Below, piece after piece: positions 41,787 to 52,300 of a DNA stretch of 64,000 nucleotides (the stretch's first letter is position 1; each line of letters begins with the position of its first letter). The DNA lies in assembly GCA_964549505.1 (NCBI GenBank), contig CAZJVD010000013.1, forward strand, positions 16,799 through 80,798, given 5' to 3'. The notes under the pieces were generated by a model. The model made no database searches. It was not told the origin of the DNA and worked only from the letters and a program-made list of their open reading frames with translations. The stretch comes from CAZJVD01 sp964549505 (GTDB taxonomy: Bacteria; Bdellovibrionota; UBA1018; CAZJVD01). The translations under genes and the position numbers were made by a program.

Positions 41787-42755
41787 CTAAAGCGAAACGC
41801 ATACTCCGTGATTCATGTGCCCGTTTGGATCCCGATGATTGCTGGGATAATCAGTGCGAATTTCATTTTTGTCGCCGAGCTTTGAAACAGTGTCGCTCCC
41901 CAACCAGGTGGTGGCGCGAGATAACTCTGAAGTCCAAAAATATCCTCCGCCGTCAATGCTCCACCAATGCTTCCATGTCGTCGGCACTTCCTGTATTCCA
42001 TGCTCTTGGACTCCCCTGAGCTCCCCTAGAGATGGTAGCCGACGGCCCAATCTGTTACATCCATTGTTAACGGTGAAATAATCAAGATTGACTTGAGGCT
42101 CATGGAACCAGGTAAGACCGGTCTGACGATCCCTCCACCCCTCACGCACGCCTTCAAATCGAAAACCACCACTAGTAAAACAGTTCTGTCCTAGATAATC
42201 GTCGTTAAGTGAGAAGAGATCCCGACAGGTGCCATCGACGGCCATTGCGAGAAGCGTGGCAAAAGCAATGTTAGTGCCTTCAACTGACGGTTGCAGGATC
42301 TGCATAACGGTCTCTGATTCCATGCTTGCGAGAAGACTATCGATAGTCTGATCTATTTCGATTCGAGCCGAGGCCTCCGACGCGACCTTCTTGATCTTGT
42401 CTTCAGTGGCTTTCAGCCACATCGTAGAGTCTTCGGTCTTATCGCCTCGAAAAGAGCGCACGTCGTCCAAAAGCGCATCGATTTCCTGTGACTCGCGTGC
42501 GTATCTTTCTAACAATGTTTTGTCCTGACTCCTCAGATCTGAAAGCCGGAGATGAGCAAGCTTGTTACGAAAGGCTACTCGAAACTCATTATCTGTCAGT
42601 TCGATAACTGTGTTTAACGGAAACTTCCGAATACGAACGGTGTCACCGATTTTTTCGTAGGTGAATCGAGCACGGTCCGGTCCCAAGAGACCGATCTTTG
42701 CCGCCGAAGCAGAGACCGCCGAAAGGAAGATCAACACAAGCACGCTGAATCTCAT
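41787..42755 (-). CDS. Secreted protein with DUF1566/Lcl-like C-terminal domain
   Basis: This 322-residue protein has a signal peptide (about 1-18). Mainly helical segments follow (DKTLLERYARESQEIDALL). The C-terminal half has the DUF1566-like signature: RDRQTGLTWFHEPQVN, RLPSLGELRGVQEHG and GGYFWTSELS. That domain is common in secreted surface proteins of Bacteroidetes- and Bdellovibrio-like bacteria. Its role here is unknown. It is preceded by AGGTAAG before ATG 42755. Confidence 0.75.
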   Translation of the reverse strand: MRFSVLVLIFLSAVSASAAKIGLLGPDRARFTYEKIGDTVRIRKFPLNTVIELTDNEFRVAFRNKLAHLRLSDLRSQDKTLLERYARESQEIDALLDDVRSFRGDKTEDSTMWLKATEDKIKKVASEASARIEIDQTIDSLLASMESETVMQILQPSVEGTNIAFATLLAMAVDGTCRDLFSLNDDYLGQNCFTSGGFRFEGVREGWRDRQTGLTWFHEPQVNLDYFTVNNGCNRLGRRLPSLGELRGVQEHGIQEVPTTWKHWWSIDGGGYFWTSELSRATTWLGSDTVSKLGDKNEIRTDYPSNHRDPNGHMNHGVCVSL

Positions 42756-42977
42756 AACTTACCTCGCATTAACCAGAAGCTCTAACCCATTATGATGCTA
42801 CATGTCAACACGGGTCAATGACAGGACTTGTCGGGCTTGAGTCATCTATTCGTTCACGCGAGCCAGAACACAAAGAAGAAACCAAGGATTACCTTCGGCA
42901 GCAGTATTCTATTCGGCATCCCAGGTGAAAGGACCGGCGTTCGCCCGCGCTCGGAGCTTGCAAATCAAATTTACGCA

Positions 42978-43745
42978 GTGTATAAAAACGTCGTGTTTTC
43001 TATAGCAATGCTGACCGTTATTTCCTCGGCCTTGGCCGACGGCTTACCTACTTACGAGAGCTCAGGGTGCTCAGCCATGTTGCGCGACGAGCGACGCCTT
43101 GCCGCCGAAGCACGGGACTTGGAGGCGCGGCGCAGAGCCTGGTGGGATCAGCAACAGGCGGAAGCAACCGCGCGAGAAACTGAAAGACGCGCAAACACTT
43201 TGGCGCTCTTGGCGGAGATGCTGGATAACCCGGGATTCTTCGGAGAGGGGTTCCAAGCTTCATTCAGCGCCGAAGAAGAGCCGAATCGGTTGAACTACAC
43301 TCATCCGAGAGAACAAGAAGCACATCAGCGATCGGCTGGATTTCCTGGATACAGGACAGAACTCAGGCCACGCAAAAGCATTCGAGTAATCAGTCTAACA
43401 GACGACGTACTTGCCACCGAATCTTCGATGCCTGTTGTACTGATTTCCGATCGTAGCGGCGAAGTAAGATTCGATGGCATTCGGATCGGCGGGCATCTGT
43501 TTCTAGTTGATGCCTGGTTGGTCGACTGGAGCACCGAAAGTGGTTCTTCGGTCATTTTGGTCCCTGCTGGTTCAAAGGCAAGAAATCCACAGGAGCTTCT
43601 TGTTCCCACTGCTAGCGAGACCAGAGACCCACGTCTAGTATTCTTAGTCGAATATTTGCCAGACAGCGGCAGCAGAAACTACGGCTATACCCTGAGACTT
43701 CTAAACGCGGCCGATCTTCGGGGATACCTCGAAAGTCACCAGTAG
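42978..43745 (+). CDS. Exported protein of unknown function
   Basis: From GTG 42978 this is about 255 residues. A signal peptide (YKNVVFSIAMLTVISSALADG) is followed by an Arg/Glu/Ala-rich helical stretch resembling a coiled coil (DERRLAAEARDLEARRRAWW). A beta-rich C-terminal domain has FDGIRIGGHLFLVDAWLVDW. The ribosome-binding site is weak and the start is tentative; a longer frame begins at 42828. It shares the strand with the following secreted gene. Confidence 0.55.
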   Translation: MYKNVVFSIAMLTVISSALADGLPTYESSGCSAMLRDERRLAAEARDLEARRRAWWDQQQAEATARETERRANTLALLAEMLDNPGFFGEGFQASFSAEEEPNRLNYTHPREQEAHQRSAGFPGYRTELRPRKSIRVISLTDDVLATESSMPVVLISDRSGEVRFDGIRIGGHLFLVDAWLVDWSTESGSSVILVPAGSKARNPQELLVPTASETRDPRLVFLVEYLPDSGSRNYGYTLRLLNAADLRGYLESHQ

Positions 43746-43830
43746 ATACGACGTACTCATTGTCGCTTGACTCATACTGTCAACTGATGATAGCCACGCC
43801 GAAACCTTCCACAAGTACGGAGTACAAACT

Positions 43831-44400
43831 ATGAAAACAAACTATGCTCTTCTGACGTTTGCTTTGGTCCTCGGCTCTGGTTTCAATTCTTACGCTGAGA
43901 ATCCTAACAAAAACTATTGGCGTAAACCGACCGGTGCCAACTTTTTTAATGTCCAACGCCTTTCTTTGTCCGAAAAGATTACGGCATCTATCAACTACTC
44001 GGGAGCCTTCGAAAGTGCTCAACCCGACGTCATATTCCTTCTGTCCGACGGAAATGAAGGATTCGTTGCAGAGTCGTTATTGGGATGTGTGACAAATGTT
44101 AAAACCGATGACCAACAACGCGTGAAAAGTTTTCGTTTACGATTTCCACTCCCTCACCCTGTCACGAAAGAACTCACTGGATCTGGTTTCAAATTCTACG
44201 GCTACACTCTTATTGTTGATAATGATTTCGAGCACAGAGAAGAGCAGTCTTTTAGAACCACTAAAGCATTCGTTATTGGCGGGGATGGACACGGGATTCT
44301 CTTCGAAAAGACAGAGGCTGCTACCGAGGCTTTCGGACCACAGTATTTGCCCAATACAGCGTCGAAGCTAATGGATCCAGATGCTCAATGCTCGTTTTGA
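43831..44400 (+). CDS. Small secreted protein of unknown function
   Basis: This 189-residue protein has a signal peptide (ALLTFALVLGSGFNSYAE). The mature part is beta-rich (KITASINYSGAFES, RLRFPLPHP) and its YGYTLIVDN resembles YGYTLRLLN in the preceding gene, hinting at shared ancestry of the C-terminal beta domain. No known family is recognised. Local base composition is lower in GC than the neighbours, as expected of accessory genes. Confidence 0.55.
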   Translation: MKTNYALLTFALVLGSGFNSYAENPNKNYWRKPTGANFFNVQRLSLSEKITASINYSGAFESAQPDVIFLLSDGNEGFVAESLLGCVTNVKTDDQQRVKSFRLRFPLPHPVTKELTGSGFKFYGYTLIVDNDFEHREEQSFRTTKAFVIGGDGHGILFEKTEAATEAFGPQYLPNTASKLMDPDAQCSF

Positions 44401-44549
44401 TTATTAGAAGCTTCCTTAAAGGACATCCGGCGATTCTACTTTTCTCAGACTGGTCCTTTGAAACAACTGCGGCGTAGCTACAAACTTGAACGACCTGCGG
44501 ACCACTTTCTGGTTACGCAATGCACTAAAATCTGATAATACGTCGCATC

Positions 44550-45827
44550 ATGAGTCCGGGCTACTCCAGAGTTTTACTGATCGCACTCCTTCTACCGACT
44601 GGGTGGCCATCGAATGTGTCGACCGCAACTGAGGACGACCCGAGCAGTTGTCCGAAGCAGATGACTCCGGATACTTTCTTTTACGGTCCGGGAAGGGGCT
44701 CAAACGAGTGGTTTCGTTGGTGGAACGTTCGGCACAACGGAATCATGGGTTTGGTCGTGACCGTGAACGACGACGGTCCCGTTCGCGGAAAACACCCCAA
44801 AGAGGCCGAAGCTTTAACGCCAAAGAACAGCGCGTATGCATATGAACAGATGTACACCGTTCGTCGCACCGGATGGACGTTAGTACCGCTCGCAGAGGCT
44901 AAGAAGATGCGACGCTGGATGGTGCAACAACAGGGGACGATCCTCCGTCAGGTTCGGCCCAGTATGTTCCCGTGTCCTCTTCGACCGCCCGAGGCGTCCG
45001 ATTCGTTCCTTCACATCGCAGTGGCCGGCGTCGAGACACTTCTCGACTACCAGGCTCGGAACGACAGGATCCCAATAAACTGGTTTCTGATGATTGGTCG
45101 CGAGTTGATTCGTCTCCGCGATGCCAAGCAACTCGATTTTCACGGAAACCTTAAGCCCGAGAACATCGTCATCAAAGGAAGCAAACTGACGCTACTTTTT
45201 CCGGCGTTTCGGACCATGAACCCCGACGGCAGCATGACGATGACAACATCACCCACTTTTAATCCTCTCATCGCCACAGGAGAAAAGGCCGACCTCATGG
45301 CAATCGGGATCATATTCTACAGCATCATTACGGGGCGGACACCGTTCGAAGGCACGCCGATCGGTACCGGACCGATCTCTCGAACCAACCGCATGGTCGA
45401 AGAGGCTCAGATGCTTCTCAAAATCAAATCGGCTCGGCAGCGCCGCATAGACAACAATGATCCAATGCCAGCGGAGGAACTGCCACTCAGTGACATTGTC
45501 GACGATTGCATCACCAATCCGGACTACACACTCGAGAAGCTGGTGGCAGCGCTGACCGCGTTTCTTCAGTCAGATAGTGGTCCACCGACACCCCAGAAAC
45601 CCACTCAACCTACGCTGCCTACCGCGCCCGCTGCCGCACCGGTTGCCAATGGTGTTGCCCGAGCTGCCCCTACTGCAACGACGACCGTACCTGCAACCGC
45701 GGCTACGGCTGTTACCGCGTCTACTGAGTCCACCCCGCAAGCGGCCTTTCTAAGGACAGCATTTTTGGGGCTTTGGTCACGCGTTCGCGCCGTCGTGACA
45801 GAAGTGCTTGATAGCATTGACGACTAA
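44550..45827 (+). CDS. Exported protein-kinase-like fold protein, probable pseudokinase
   Basis: This 425-residue protein has a signal peptide (about 1-26). A region of about 95-320 then keeps parts of the kinase C-lobe: DFHGNLKPENIVIKG (residues 196-210) in place of HRDLKPEN, and KADLMAIGIIFYSIITGRTPFEG matching the alpha-F Asp and following helix. The catalytic Asp of HRD is Asn (N200). The DFG position reads FPA, and no glycine-rich loop or catalytic Lys is evident. A Pro/Thr/Ala-rich tail follows. With an export signal it is likely a non-catalytic kinase-fold protein outside the cytoplasm. Confidence 0.65.
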   Translation: MSPGYSRVLLIALLLPTGWPSNVSTATEDDPSSCPKQMTPDTFFYGPGRGSNEWFRWWNVRHNGIMGLVVTVNDDGPVRGKHPKEAEALTPKNSAYAYEQMYTVRRTGWTLVPLAEAKKMRRWMVQQQGTILRQVRPSMFPCPLRPPEASDSFLHIAVAGVETLLDYQARNDRIPINWFLMIGRELIRLRDAKQLDFHGNLKPENIVIKGSKLTLLFPAFRTMNPDGSMTMTTSPTFNPLIATGEKADLMAIGIIFYSIITGRTPFEGTPIGTGPISRTNRMVEEAQMLLKIKSARQRRIDNNDPMPAEELPLSDIVDDCITNPDYTLEKLVAALTAFLQSDSGPPTPQKPTQPTLPTAPAAAPVANGVARAAPTATTTVPATAATAVTASTESTPQAAFLRTAFLGLWSRVRAVVTEVLDSIDD

Positions 45828-45876
45828 TCTTCGACCGCTACCGTGGTGGTGACATGCCCACCTAAAACATGCTTGC

Positions 45877-46932
45877 CTAAAAGATGCCTAAATGTTCAGG
45901 AGCGAGAAGTGCCGCACAGCCCAGGGTCAAACCCGTCAGCGCTTCTGAACCCAAGAAACCGACTGCAAATCTTTGGAGCGGACTCCATGCTCGAATTGAA
46001 AGCCGCTTCGCTGGAGACTGAAGATGTTCCAACGTTTTCACGGTGCGATACCCGGTCGTAAGCCCGATCAGTCCGAGAGCGGCAAAGGTTTCACCGACGA
46101 ACAGTGATCCGTGTGACGTATGAAACAGCTTTGGATAAACCACATGATCCAGTCCAATCATCACAAGTACGCCAAGCACAGCCCAGGCTTCGGCATTTTT
46201 TAGATCGGAGCGCAGCTGTTGGGCCACTGCATACTGTCGCGGTGGCGCCGCGTGGTGCCCGACCTTCGCGAGTACGCCGAGAATGCGCGCCATCGCTCGA
46301 TCGAAGACCTCAGCTTGAGTGAGATTTTTCTCCGAAGACAGGATCTCGCCTGCAAGCTCCTCAAATCCGATTTCACTCCACGCTTGAGCGCGCATCTCAC
46401 GACCCTTGAGATAGATTTCCGGATCGATTTCGAGATTCGGATTGAGCACGCGATACAGTGCCCACTCGACACCGTTCTCGCGAACAGACGGAAACACCTT
46501 TTTCGCAAGGATTCGCAGGCGCGTCGGATCGATCTCATGTGGAGCTAATCGGATTTCCTCACCATCTGGAAAACTGAGAACCATACCCGTTTGCGAGTAC
46601 TCGAGGCTGTAATGCACCTGAAATTCGAGACCGCCGAACCGAACGGTCATTGTGTCCTCTAGCGCATCCTCGGACGTACTCCATGGTTCGTGATTTGGGC
46701 TCCGCAGTTTGAAAAGAGCCTGGAGTTCCGAGGGTAAGAGATGAGACGCCCGATACAGCTGCCCGTACAGGTGTTTTTCAGATGGAGGCAAGGTCGATGC
46801 GTACGTCTCGAGTTTGCTGTCAGAAGCCGTGAAAAAAAGAGTCAGCCAACCGCGAAAAACATCCTGTCCGTCGACGGAGGACGGGAGCTCAGCGCCCAGG
46901 GCTAAATTCGATAACAGAAGCAAAGCCAACAT
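45877..46932 (-). CDS. Exported or membrane protein of unknown function
   Basis: This 351-residue protein has an N-terminal signal (MLALLLLSNLALGAEL) and a large soluble region (KHLYGQLYRASHLLPSELQALF, FQVHYSLEYSQTGMVLSFPDG). The C-terminal part has three or four hydrophobic helices (VLGVLVMIGLDHVV, FVGETFAALGLIGLTTGY, FLGSEALTGLTLGCAALL). The C-terminal hydrophobic part suggests membrane insertion. No family is recognised. It is divergent from the urate-region cytochrome gene, with about 73 bases between the starts. Confidence 0.6.
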   Translation of the reverse strand: MLALLLLSNLALGAELPSSVDGQDVFRGWLTLFFTASDSKLETYASTLPPSEKHLYGQLYRASHLLPSELQALFKLRSPNHEPWSTSEDALEDTMTVRFGGLEFQVHYSLEYSQTGMVLSFPDGEEIRLAPHEIDPTRLRILAKKVFPSVRENGVEWALYRVLNPNLEIDPEIYLKGREMRAQAWSEIGFEELAGEILSSEKNLTQAEVFDRAMARILGVLAKVGHHAAPPRQYAVAQQLRSDLKNAEAWAVLGVLVMIGLDHVVYPKLFHTSHGSLFVGETFAALGLIGLTTGYRTVKTLEHLQSPAKRLSIRAWSPLQRFAVGFLGSEALTGLTLGCAALLAPEHLGIF

Positions 46933-47005
46933 GCTGCAGACTCTTACGCGTTGCGTGACGCTAAATCAAGCAAGGAGATCGCTATCGCTTTTCGGAACTC
47001 TGAGT

Positions 47006-48190
47006 ATGATCGGTCCTATGACACACACATCGCGATCCTTCACCTTGGCACTGTCGACCTTGCTACTTTCGATCCCACCGGCTTTTGCAAACGAGACCCC
47101 GTCTTTCAATGCGCAGGGGAACGCGCAGTGGAATGCGCAGATGGTGCGGCTCGCAAGCGCTCTTCGTGAGTTTCTTCCCGACCTCTACAACAAGAAGCGT
47201 TTTAACGATCCCGAGCAGGAGGCACGTCTGCGAAAAGAGGCCGAGAAGTTTACGAAAGCAGCGCATGATCTCGGCCCCATGGCAAAGAGTGCTGACTTTG
47301 ATCCATCGCTTACGATTTTGTGGGACAGTTTTGATCGCGAGATGGGACGCGGACTGACCGAATTGAGACGTGGCAATCGGGAATACGCTCGCGGCGTGTT
47401 TCGCGGCGCCACTCAGTACTGCGTGGCCTGTCACACACGAGACAGCAGCGGCCCTAGTTATACGGGTTGGGATTTTGATCTGTCGGGTCTCGATGAATTC
47501 GAAAAGGCGGAGGCGCTGATCGCAACACGTCAGTTCGATTCGGCTATGAAAACGATCCGCGGTGTGCTCGCACAAGGAGACTCGGCGCGAACGGTTCCGA
47601 TTGCTTGGCAAAAAGCTGCACGCCTCGGACTTGCCGTGGCCGTGCGCCATCTCGACTCGCCCGAAGAAGCTGGCCGCACCGTAGAGCAGGTTCTTGGAAC
47701 CGCGTCGCTTCCTGGTTTTGTTCGTGAAGATGCTCAGGCATGGAGCCGCTCCATCACCTCTTGGAAAAAAGAAGGTAAACGAAAAACCACCTCGGATCAG
47801 GGACTGCTGACCGAGATGAAACGACTGCTCGCGGACGCACAGAAGCAGCAACGTTATGTGGCCGATCACGCTGGCGATATCAGTTACTTACGTGTCACTG
47901 CGGTCGCCCACCGGCTCATGCGCGAATATCCGAAGAGCAAACTCGTTCCGGAAAGCTTGCTTGCTGCCGGGATGGCTTATCAAGCGCTTCAGGATCTCGA
48001 CCTGTGGTTTTTGCACGAAGCGTTTTATGAGAACTGCATACGCCGAGCTCCGAAAACAATGACGGCTCGGTCCTGCTTTGTCCGACTCGAGGAAAGCATG
48101 GCAGTTGGTTATTCCGGAAGCGCTGGAACTGAGATACCCGACGAAGCTCAAGCAAAACTGAACGAGCTTAAGAAGTTAACCGGCACCTGA
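47006..48190 (+). CDS. Periplasmic cytochrome c
   Basis: From ATG 47006 this is about 394 residues. The signal peptide (FTLALSTLLLSIPPAFANE) is followed by a helical domain with one haem-binding motif CVACH (residues 139-143). A C-terminal helical region has TPR-like pairs (LAVAVRHLDSPEEAGRTVEQVL). ATG 47018 is an alternative start. It lies 7 bases before the urate oxidase gene, so it is probably co-transcribed with it and may carry its electrons; that is inference. Confidence 0.8.
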   Translation: MIGPMTHTSRSFTLALSTLLLSIPPAFANETPSFNAQGNAQWNAQMVRLASALREFLPDLYNKKRFNDPEQEARLRKEAEKFTKAAHDLGPMAKSADFDPSLTILWDSFDREMGRGLTELRRGNREYARGVFRGATQYCVACHTRDSSGPSYTGWDFDLSGLDEFEKAEALIATRQFDSAMKTIRGVLAQGDSARTVPIAWQKAARLGLAVAVRHLDSPEEAGRTVEQVLGTASLPGFVREDAQAWSRSITSWKKEGKRKTTSDQGLLTEMKRLLADAQKQQRYVADHAGDISYLRVTAVAHRLMREYPKSKLVPESLLAAGMAYQALQDLDLWFLHEAFYENCIRRAPKTMTARSCFVRLEESMAVGYSGSAGTEIPDEAQAKLNELKKLTGT

Positions 48191-48197
48191 TCCCGCT

Positions 48198-49388
48198 ATG
48201 GAAGTCTCGATCAGTCTTTGGGTTGAATATCTTTTACGCTTCTCCCACCTCGTCGCGGGTATTGCTTGGATCGGCAGTTCTTTTTACTTCATCTGGCTCG
48301 ACAGCAGTTTTGCACCGCCTGAGTCCCCACGCCGCAACGTCGAAGGCGAAGTCTTCATGGTCCACGGCGGGTTTTACTATCAGGTCGAGAAACGAAAGAT
48401 TTACCCTGGGGAACTGCCCAAGCTTTTGCACTGGTTTAAATGGGAAGCAACGCTCACGTGGATCACGGGATTTCTACTCTTCGTTAATCTCTACTTCCTT
48501 CGCGGCGCCAGTCTTCTGATCGATCCCGGTGTCATGGCGCTCACGCAGGGACAAGCGGTTGGAATCAGTCTCGCGATCATCGTCGGAAGCTGGTTGGTTT
48601 ACGACGCGATTTGGACCGAGCGCTTTATTAAATCAAAGTCGGTGAGCACTGTGCTGTCGCTGCTTTTCTTTGGTGGCCTCATCTACGCGCTCACTAAGGT
48701 TTTCAGCGGACGTGGCGCCTTCATCACGATCGGCGTGATTTTTGGAAGTGCGATGCTCCTCAATGTTTGGATACGGATCCTACCCGGACAGTCCAAGATG
48801 CTTCGCGAAGCGCAGGCCGGCCAGGTTCCCGACTATTCGGTCAGTCTGCGATCGAAAACACGCTCCGTGCACAACACGTATTTCACGTTTCCGGTGTTGT
48901 TCATCATGCTGAGCAATCACTACGCGATGGTTTACAACCACCCGCTCAACTGGTTGCTATTGATTTTAATATCGATCACAGGCGCACTCACACGACACGC
49001 CATGGTCACTAAAAATCCTATCGAACGCTGGGCTCTTGTCCCAGCTGTCGTCGGACTTTTGGCGACTGTGGGTCTGACCGGAACCAGCGCGAGCAACCAA
49101 GCGACAGCGGTTCTATCGGAAACTCCCGTCGAGTACGCACGCGTTCATGCGATTTTTCAAGCACGCTGTCTCAGTTGCCACTCGTCACATCCAACAGACG
49201 ACATCTATCGAGCTCCGCCGCAAGGAGTGATTTTTGAAACCGAAGCCCAGATTCGCGCGCGCGCTGATAGGATCTATCTTCACACGATCGTGGCTAAATC
49301 AATGCCACTGGCAAACAAAACCGGGATGACCGAAGACGAGCGCGGCCTACTTGCGCAGTGGCTTAAACAGGAACGCCTCTCACCGTGA
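48198..49388 (+). CDS. puuD: PuuD-type membrane urate oxidase with C-terminal cytochrome c domain
   Basis: This 396-residue protein has about nine membrane helices, with N-terminal block LVAGIAWIGSSFYFIWLD and FWKWE-like LHWFKWEATLTWITGFLL, as in the PuuD/DUF989 family. A C-terminal haem c motif CLSCH (residues 324-328) is fused. PuuD oxidises urate to 5-hydroxyisourate using cytochrome rather than peroxide-producing copper chemistry, at the inner membrane. It is preceded by a cytochrome c gene and faces the 1577-residue fusion, whose 3' end it overlaps by 26 bases. Hydroxyisourate hydrolase lies further along on the other strand. Confidence 0.88.
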   Translation: MEVSISLWVEYLLRFSHLVAGIAWIGSSFYFIWLDSSFAPPESPRRNVEGEVFMVHGGFYYQVEKRKIYPGELPKLLHWFKWEATLTWITGFLLFVNLYFLRGASLLIDPGVMALTQGQAVGISLAIIVGSWLVYDAIWTERFIKSKSVSTVLSLLFFGGLIYALTKVFSGRGAFITIGVIFGSAMLLNVWIRILPGQSKMLREAQAGQVPDYSVSLRSKTRSVHNTYFTFPVLFIMLSNHYAMVYNHPLNWLLLILISITGALTRHAMVTKNPIERWALVPAVVGLLATVGLTGTSASNQATAVLSETPVEYARVHAIFQARCLSCHSSHPTDDIYRAPPQGVIFETEAQIRARADRIYLHTIVAKSMPLANKTGMTEDERGLLAQWLKQERLSP

Positions 49389-52300
49389 TGCGGTTGATCC
49401 CGCCGTCCGGAAACACACGAACGCGCATCTGATCGATCACGGCATCGTCGACACGAAACACGCGCTGATTTCCAGAAAATGCTTTCACCCGTGTCTTGGG
49501 AACTAAGATACGCCACTTTCCTTGAAACAGTCCCTCAAGCTCGACATCCATCGGGCCGTTGTTAACGAAAAACTTAAAGTCGAGCAGAACCGATTCAACA
49601 CGAACACGCTTTCCGAGCTGGATGGCGACCTCTTCGAAATGCCCTGGTTTTCGACTCCGCGCCGACTCGAACCCGTCAAACATGCTGAGCGCCGGAAAAG
49701 GCGAAAGGACCTGAACCGCTGGTCCATAGTGCTCGTTACTCGCCGACACGATCGATCCCCCAAACGCAAGACTCGCCCAATCGACGCGTTCTCTCGAAAC
49801 GGACTTCAGATTTCGCGTCACCTCGTCGCTTGCCAACTGATAGGGGATCACGAGCGGTTTCAGCGGTTTTGGAATCGGTTCGGGGAAACGCTCCGGCTTC
49901 GCTTCGGTGATCGGAGCAAACTTCGCAGCTTTGTCGCCACTTGACTCTGGTAACTCGGGCAACTCGCGATACAAACCGAGCCGAGAAAGTCCACCGTCTG
50001 GAAAGATCTCCACGACGACCTCAGAGAACACCTTGTTCGTCGCACCGAGATCCACGCGTAACAGTGCATGGCCCATGAGTGCGGACTTCGGCAAAATCTC
50101 GGACCACGCCCCGTTTGCCCCGGTTGCCCCCATTTCTTGATCACGGGCACTCAAGCGAACAAACTCTGGGTGGTTCCCGTCATGAAACTGTGTCGAAAGA
50201 CTCACGTAACGAATCACCGAAGGCCGTGCGAGCGCAAGATGGAGACGATCGCAGCTTTCGGGACTGTGACGAGCGGTCTCCCAGCTGTCCATCACCTTGC
50301 CCTGAGCCCCGTAGAGTTCCGGATCAAAGACGGGGAGATACGGACTGATCAGATTTTCGGCGCGGGCAAACTTTTGGTTACTGACCGCCACGATTCTTGC
50401 GCCGACCGCAAGATTCGCAGAGGCCAGCGGATCGCGATCGCCGGGTTCGCCACACTCGATGATAGCTTCCGGAAGGTCGGGCTCAAAAGCTTCAAAAATG
50501 AGTTTCTTGTAACCAAGATTTACAATCTGCTCTTGGGGAAGATCCGCGTCGTCGAAGGCTAGATCGAGACGATCAAAATCGATACCGGTTGTACCAAGTG
50601 CTGACAATACTTCACGAACAACGTCCGCTATGAGGGGCACACCTTGATTGTCGCCGTTGCAAAGCACGACACATCCGTGACCGGCATCGGGTCCTGAAAA
50701 ACATTGTACGAAAATCGCGCGAAACCCTTCGTTCGAACCTTGGTGAATCGCCAGTCGATTGGGTCCCGCTTCCGCGACAAAGACACCGAGTCCCATATCG
50801 CAACCCATGAAAGCGCGACTGCCTCGATCGGATCCCCATAGCATCTGTACGGCGGTGTCATGCGAAAGCACTCCCGCTCCGTCGATCGATTGAAAAGCCG
50901 CTGTCATCTTCGCTAACAACTTTGCCACCGCACGTGCCGTTCCCCACGCCCCCGCCGCGAAAGCCGGAAAACACAGCGGCTCCCCCAACAGCTTCGATGA
51001 ACCCCGAGCGGTACGTTCCGAGGGCGGCATTCCAAAACAGAGATCCGGTATTTTCAGGTCCGCTAGAAACTTCTCGGCCAGCTCGGTCGCGCGCTTCCCA
51101 GAGAGTGCCCCAGCAAGTGCATCCACGAGATGCTCAAGTACCAGAAAGCCACCGCCCGAATACTGAAACTTTGTACCCGGCTCTGCGATCACGCGAACGG
51201 GTTCGTAACGAAGCTCAGGACTCCCGCGAATCAGCTCGAGTGTTTCCGGAAGCCGACGCGCGTCCGGCACTCCGTTCACGTAGTGCATGTTCAACGCCGA
51301 ATGGCTCATGAGATCGGAGATCGTCACGCGATCCGCGCAGCTCGGATCCAGATCAGACTGCTCCGCCACACGCAAAGTGAACGGCGATCGGGCCCGACGA
51401 AGAAGCGCATTCACAGGCGAATCCAAGGGGATCTCCCGACTTCTAAAAAACTCGATCGCAAACGCGCTTGCTACCGTCTTGCTAAGCGAAGCGATCTGAA
51501 AAAGTGTTTCCGCAGTCACCGCGTCCTTCGATCTGCCGGTCTCACCAAAACTGAGCGTCTGCGTTTCCCCACGATAATTGACGGCGACGGACAGGCCGGC
51601 GACACGGTGGCGGATCCGTGCAGCTTCGATTCGAGCTTTTGTGCCGCGCGGAGATGCAAGCATGCGCTTACGAGTGATCTCCCAAAGAGCCGTGCGCGCA
51701 GCTTCGAGTTCTTCCTTTGTAGTACGAGCGATCCGTTCCTTCAGCGCCGTCAGGAGTTCGGCCGCCGACTTTCCTTGCGCCGAAATTAAAAACTTAAAAC
51801 CATGCTTGGTCCGATAGCGTTCGCCGAGCGATCGCAACTCCTCAAGAACTCGAGCGTCGTCTCCATCGCGGCCTACACCGGACTGCTCCTGAGCGGCTCG
51901 TCCATCGAGCGTTTTCTTAGACTGTCCGATATCTCCGTGAAAACTCGCAGCACTGAGAACCTCGTCGAGCGCGAAGGATCGAACGATCGCTTCCGCAGTC
52001 GTCTCATCCTCGACGGCTGCATTCGCCATCGTCTGCGCAAACCGCCGACACCCGCAGATCTCAAAATAGTGATCAAAGTCTGCGACGTACTTTGGCAGAC
52101 GATACTTCTCAGGATCGATTTTCTGAACCGCCGCCCACGGATCTTCAGCATCGCGGATGGACGGATCCACAAAGGGCATCAGGAGTTCCGTTGCAAACTC
52201 GACCGGCTTGGGGTCGGTCATCAGCTGCAACATCAATCGCATCGCGATCGGATACCATTTTGCATTTTTCTCGTTCGAAAGATCCCGCCGGATGACACCC

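Noticed and set aside
47063..47869. 268-codon minus-strand frame
   Set aside because: It is antisense to the cytochrome c gene, which has a signal peptide and haem motif; the antisense frame has none.
50600..51520. Antibiotic-resistance beta-lactamase
   Set aside because: The SxxK/YxG/HxG domain sits inside a urate-pathway fusion without a signal peptide, so a resistance role is unlikely.
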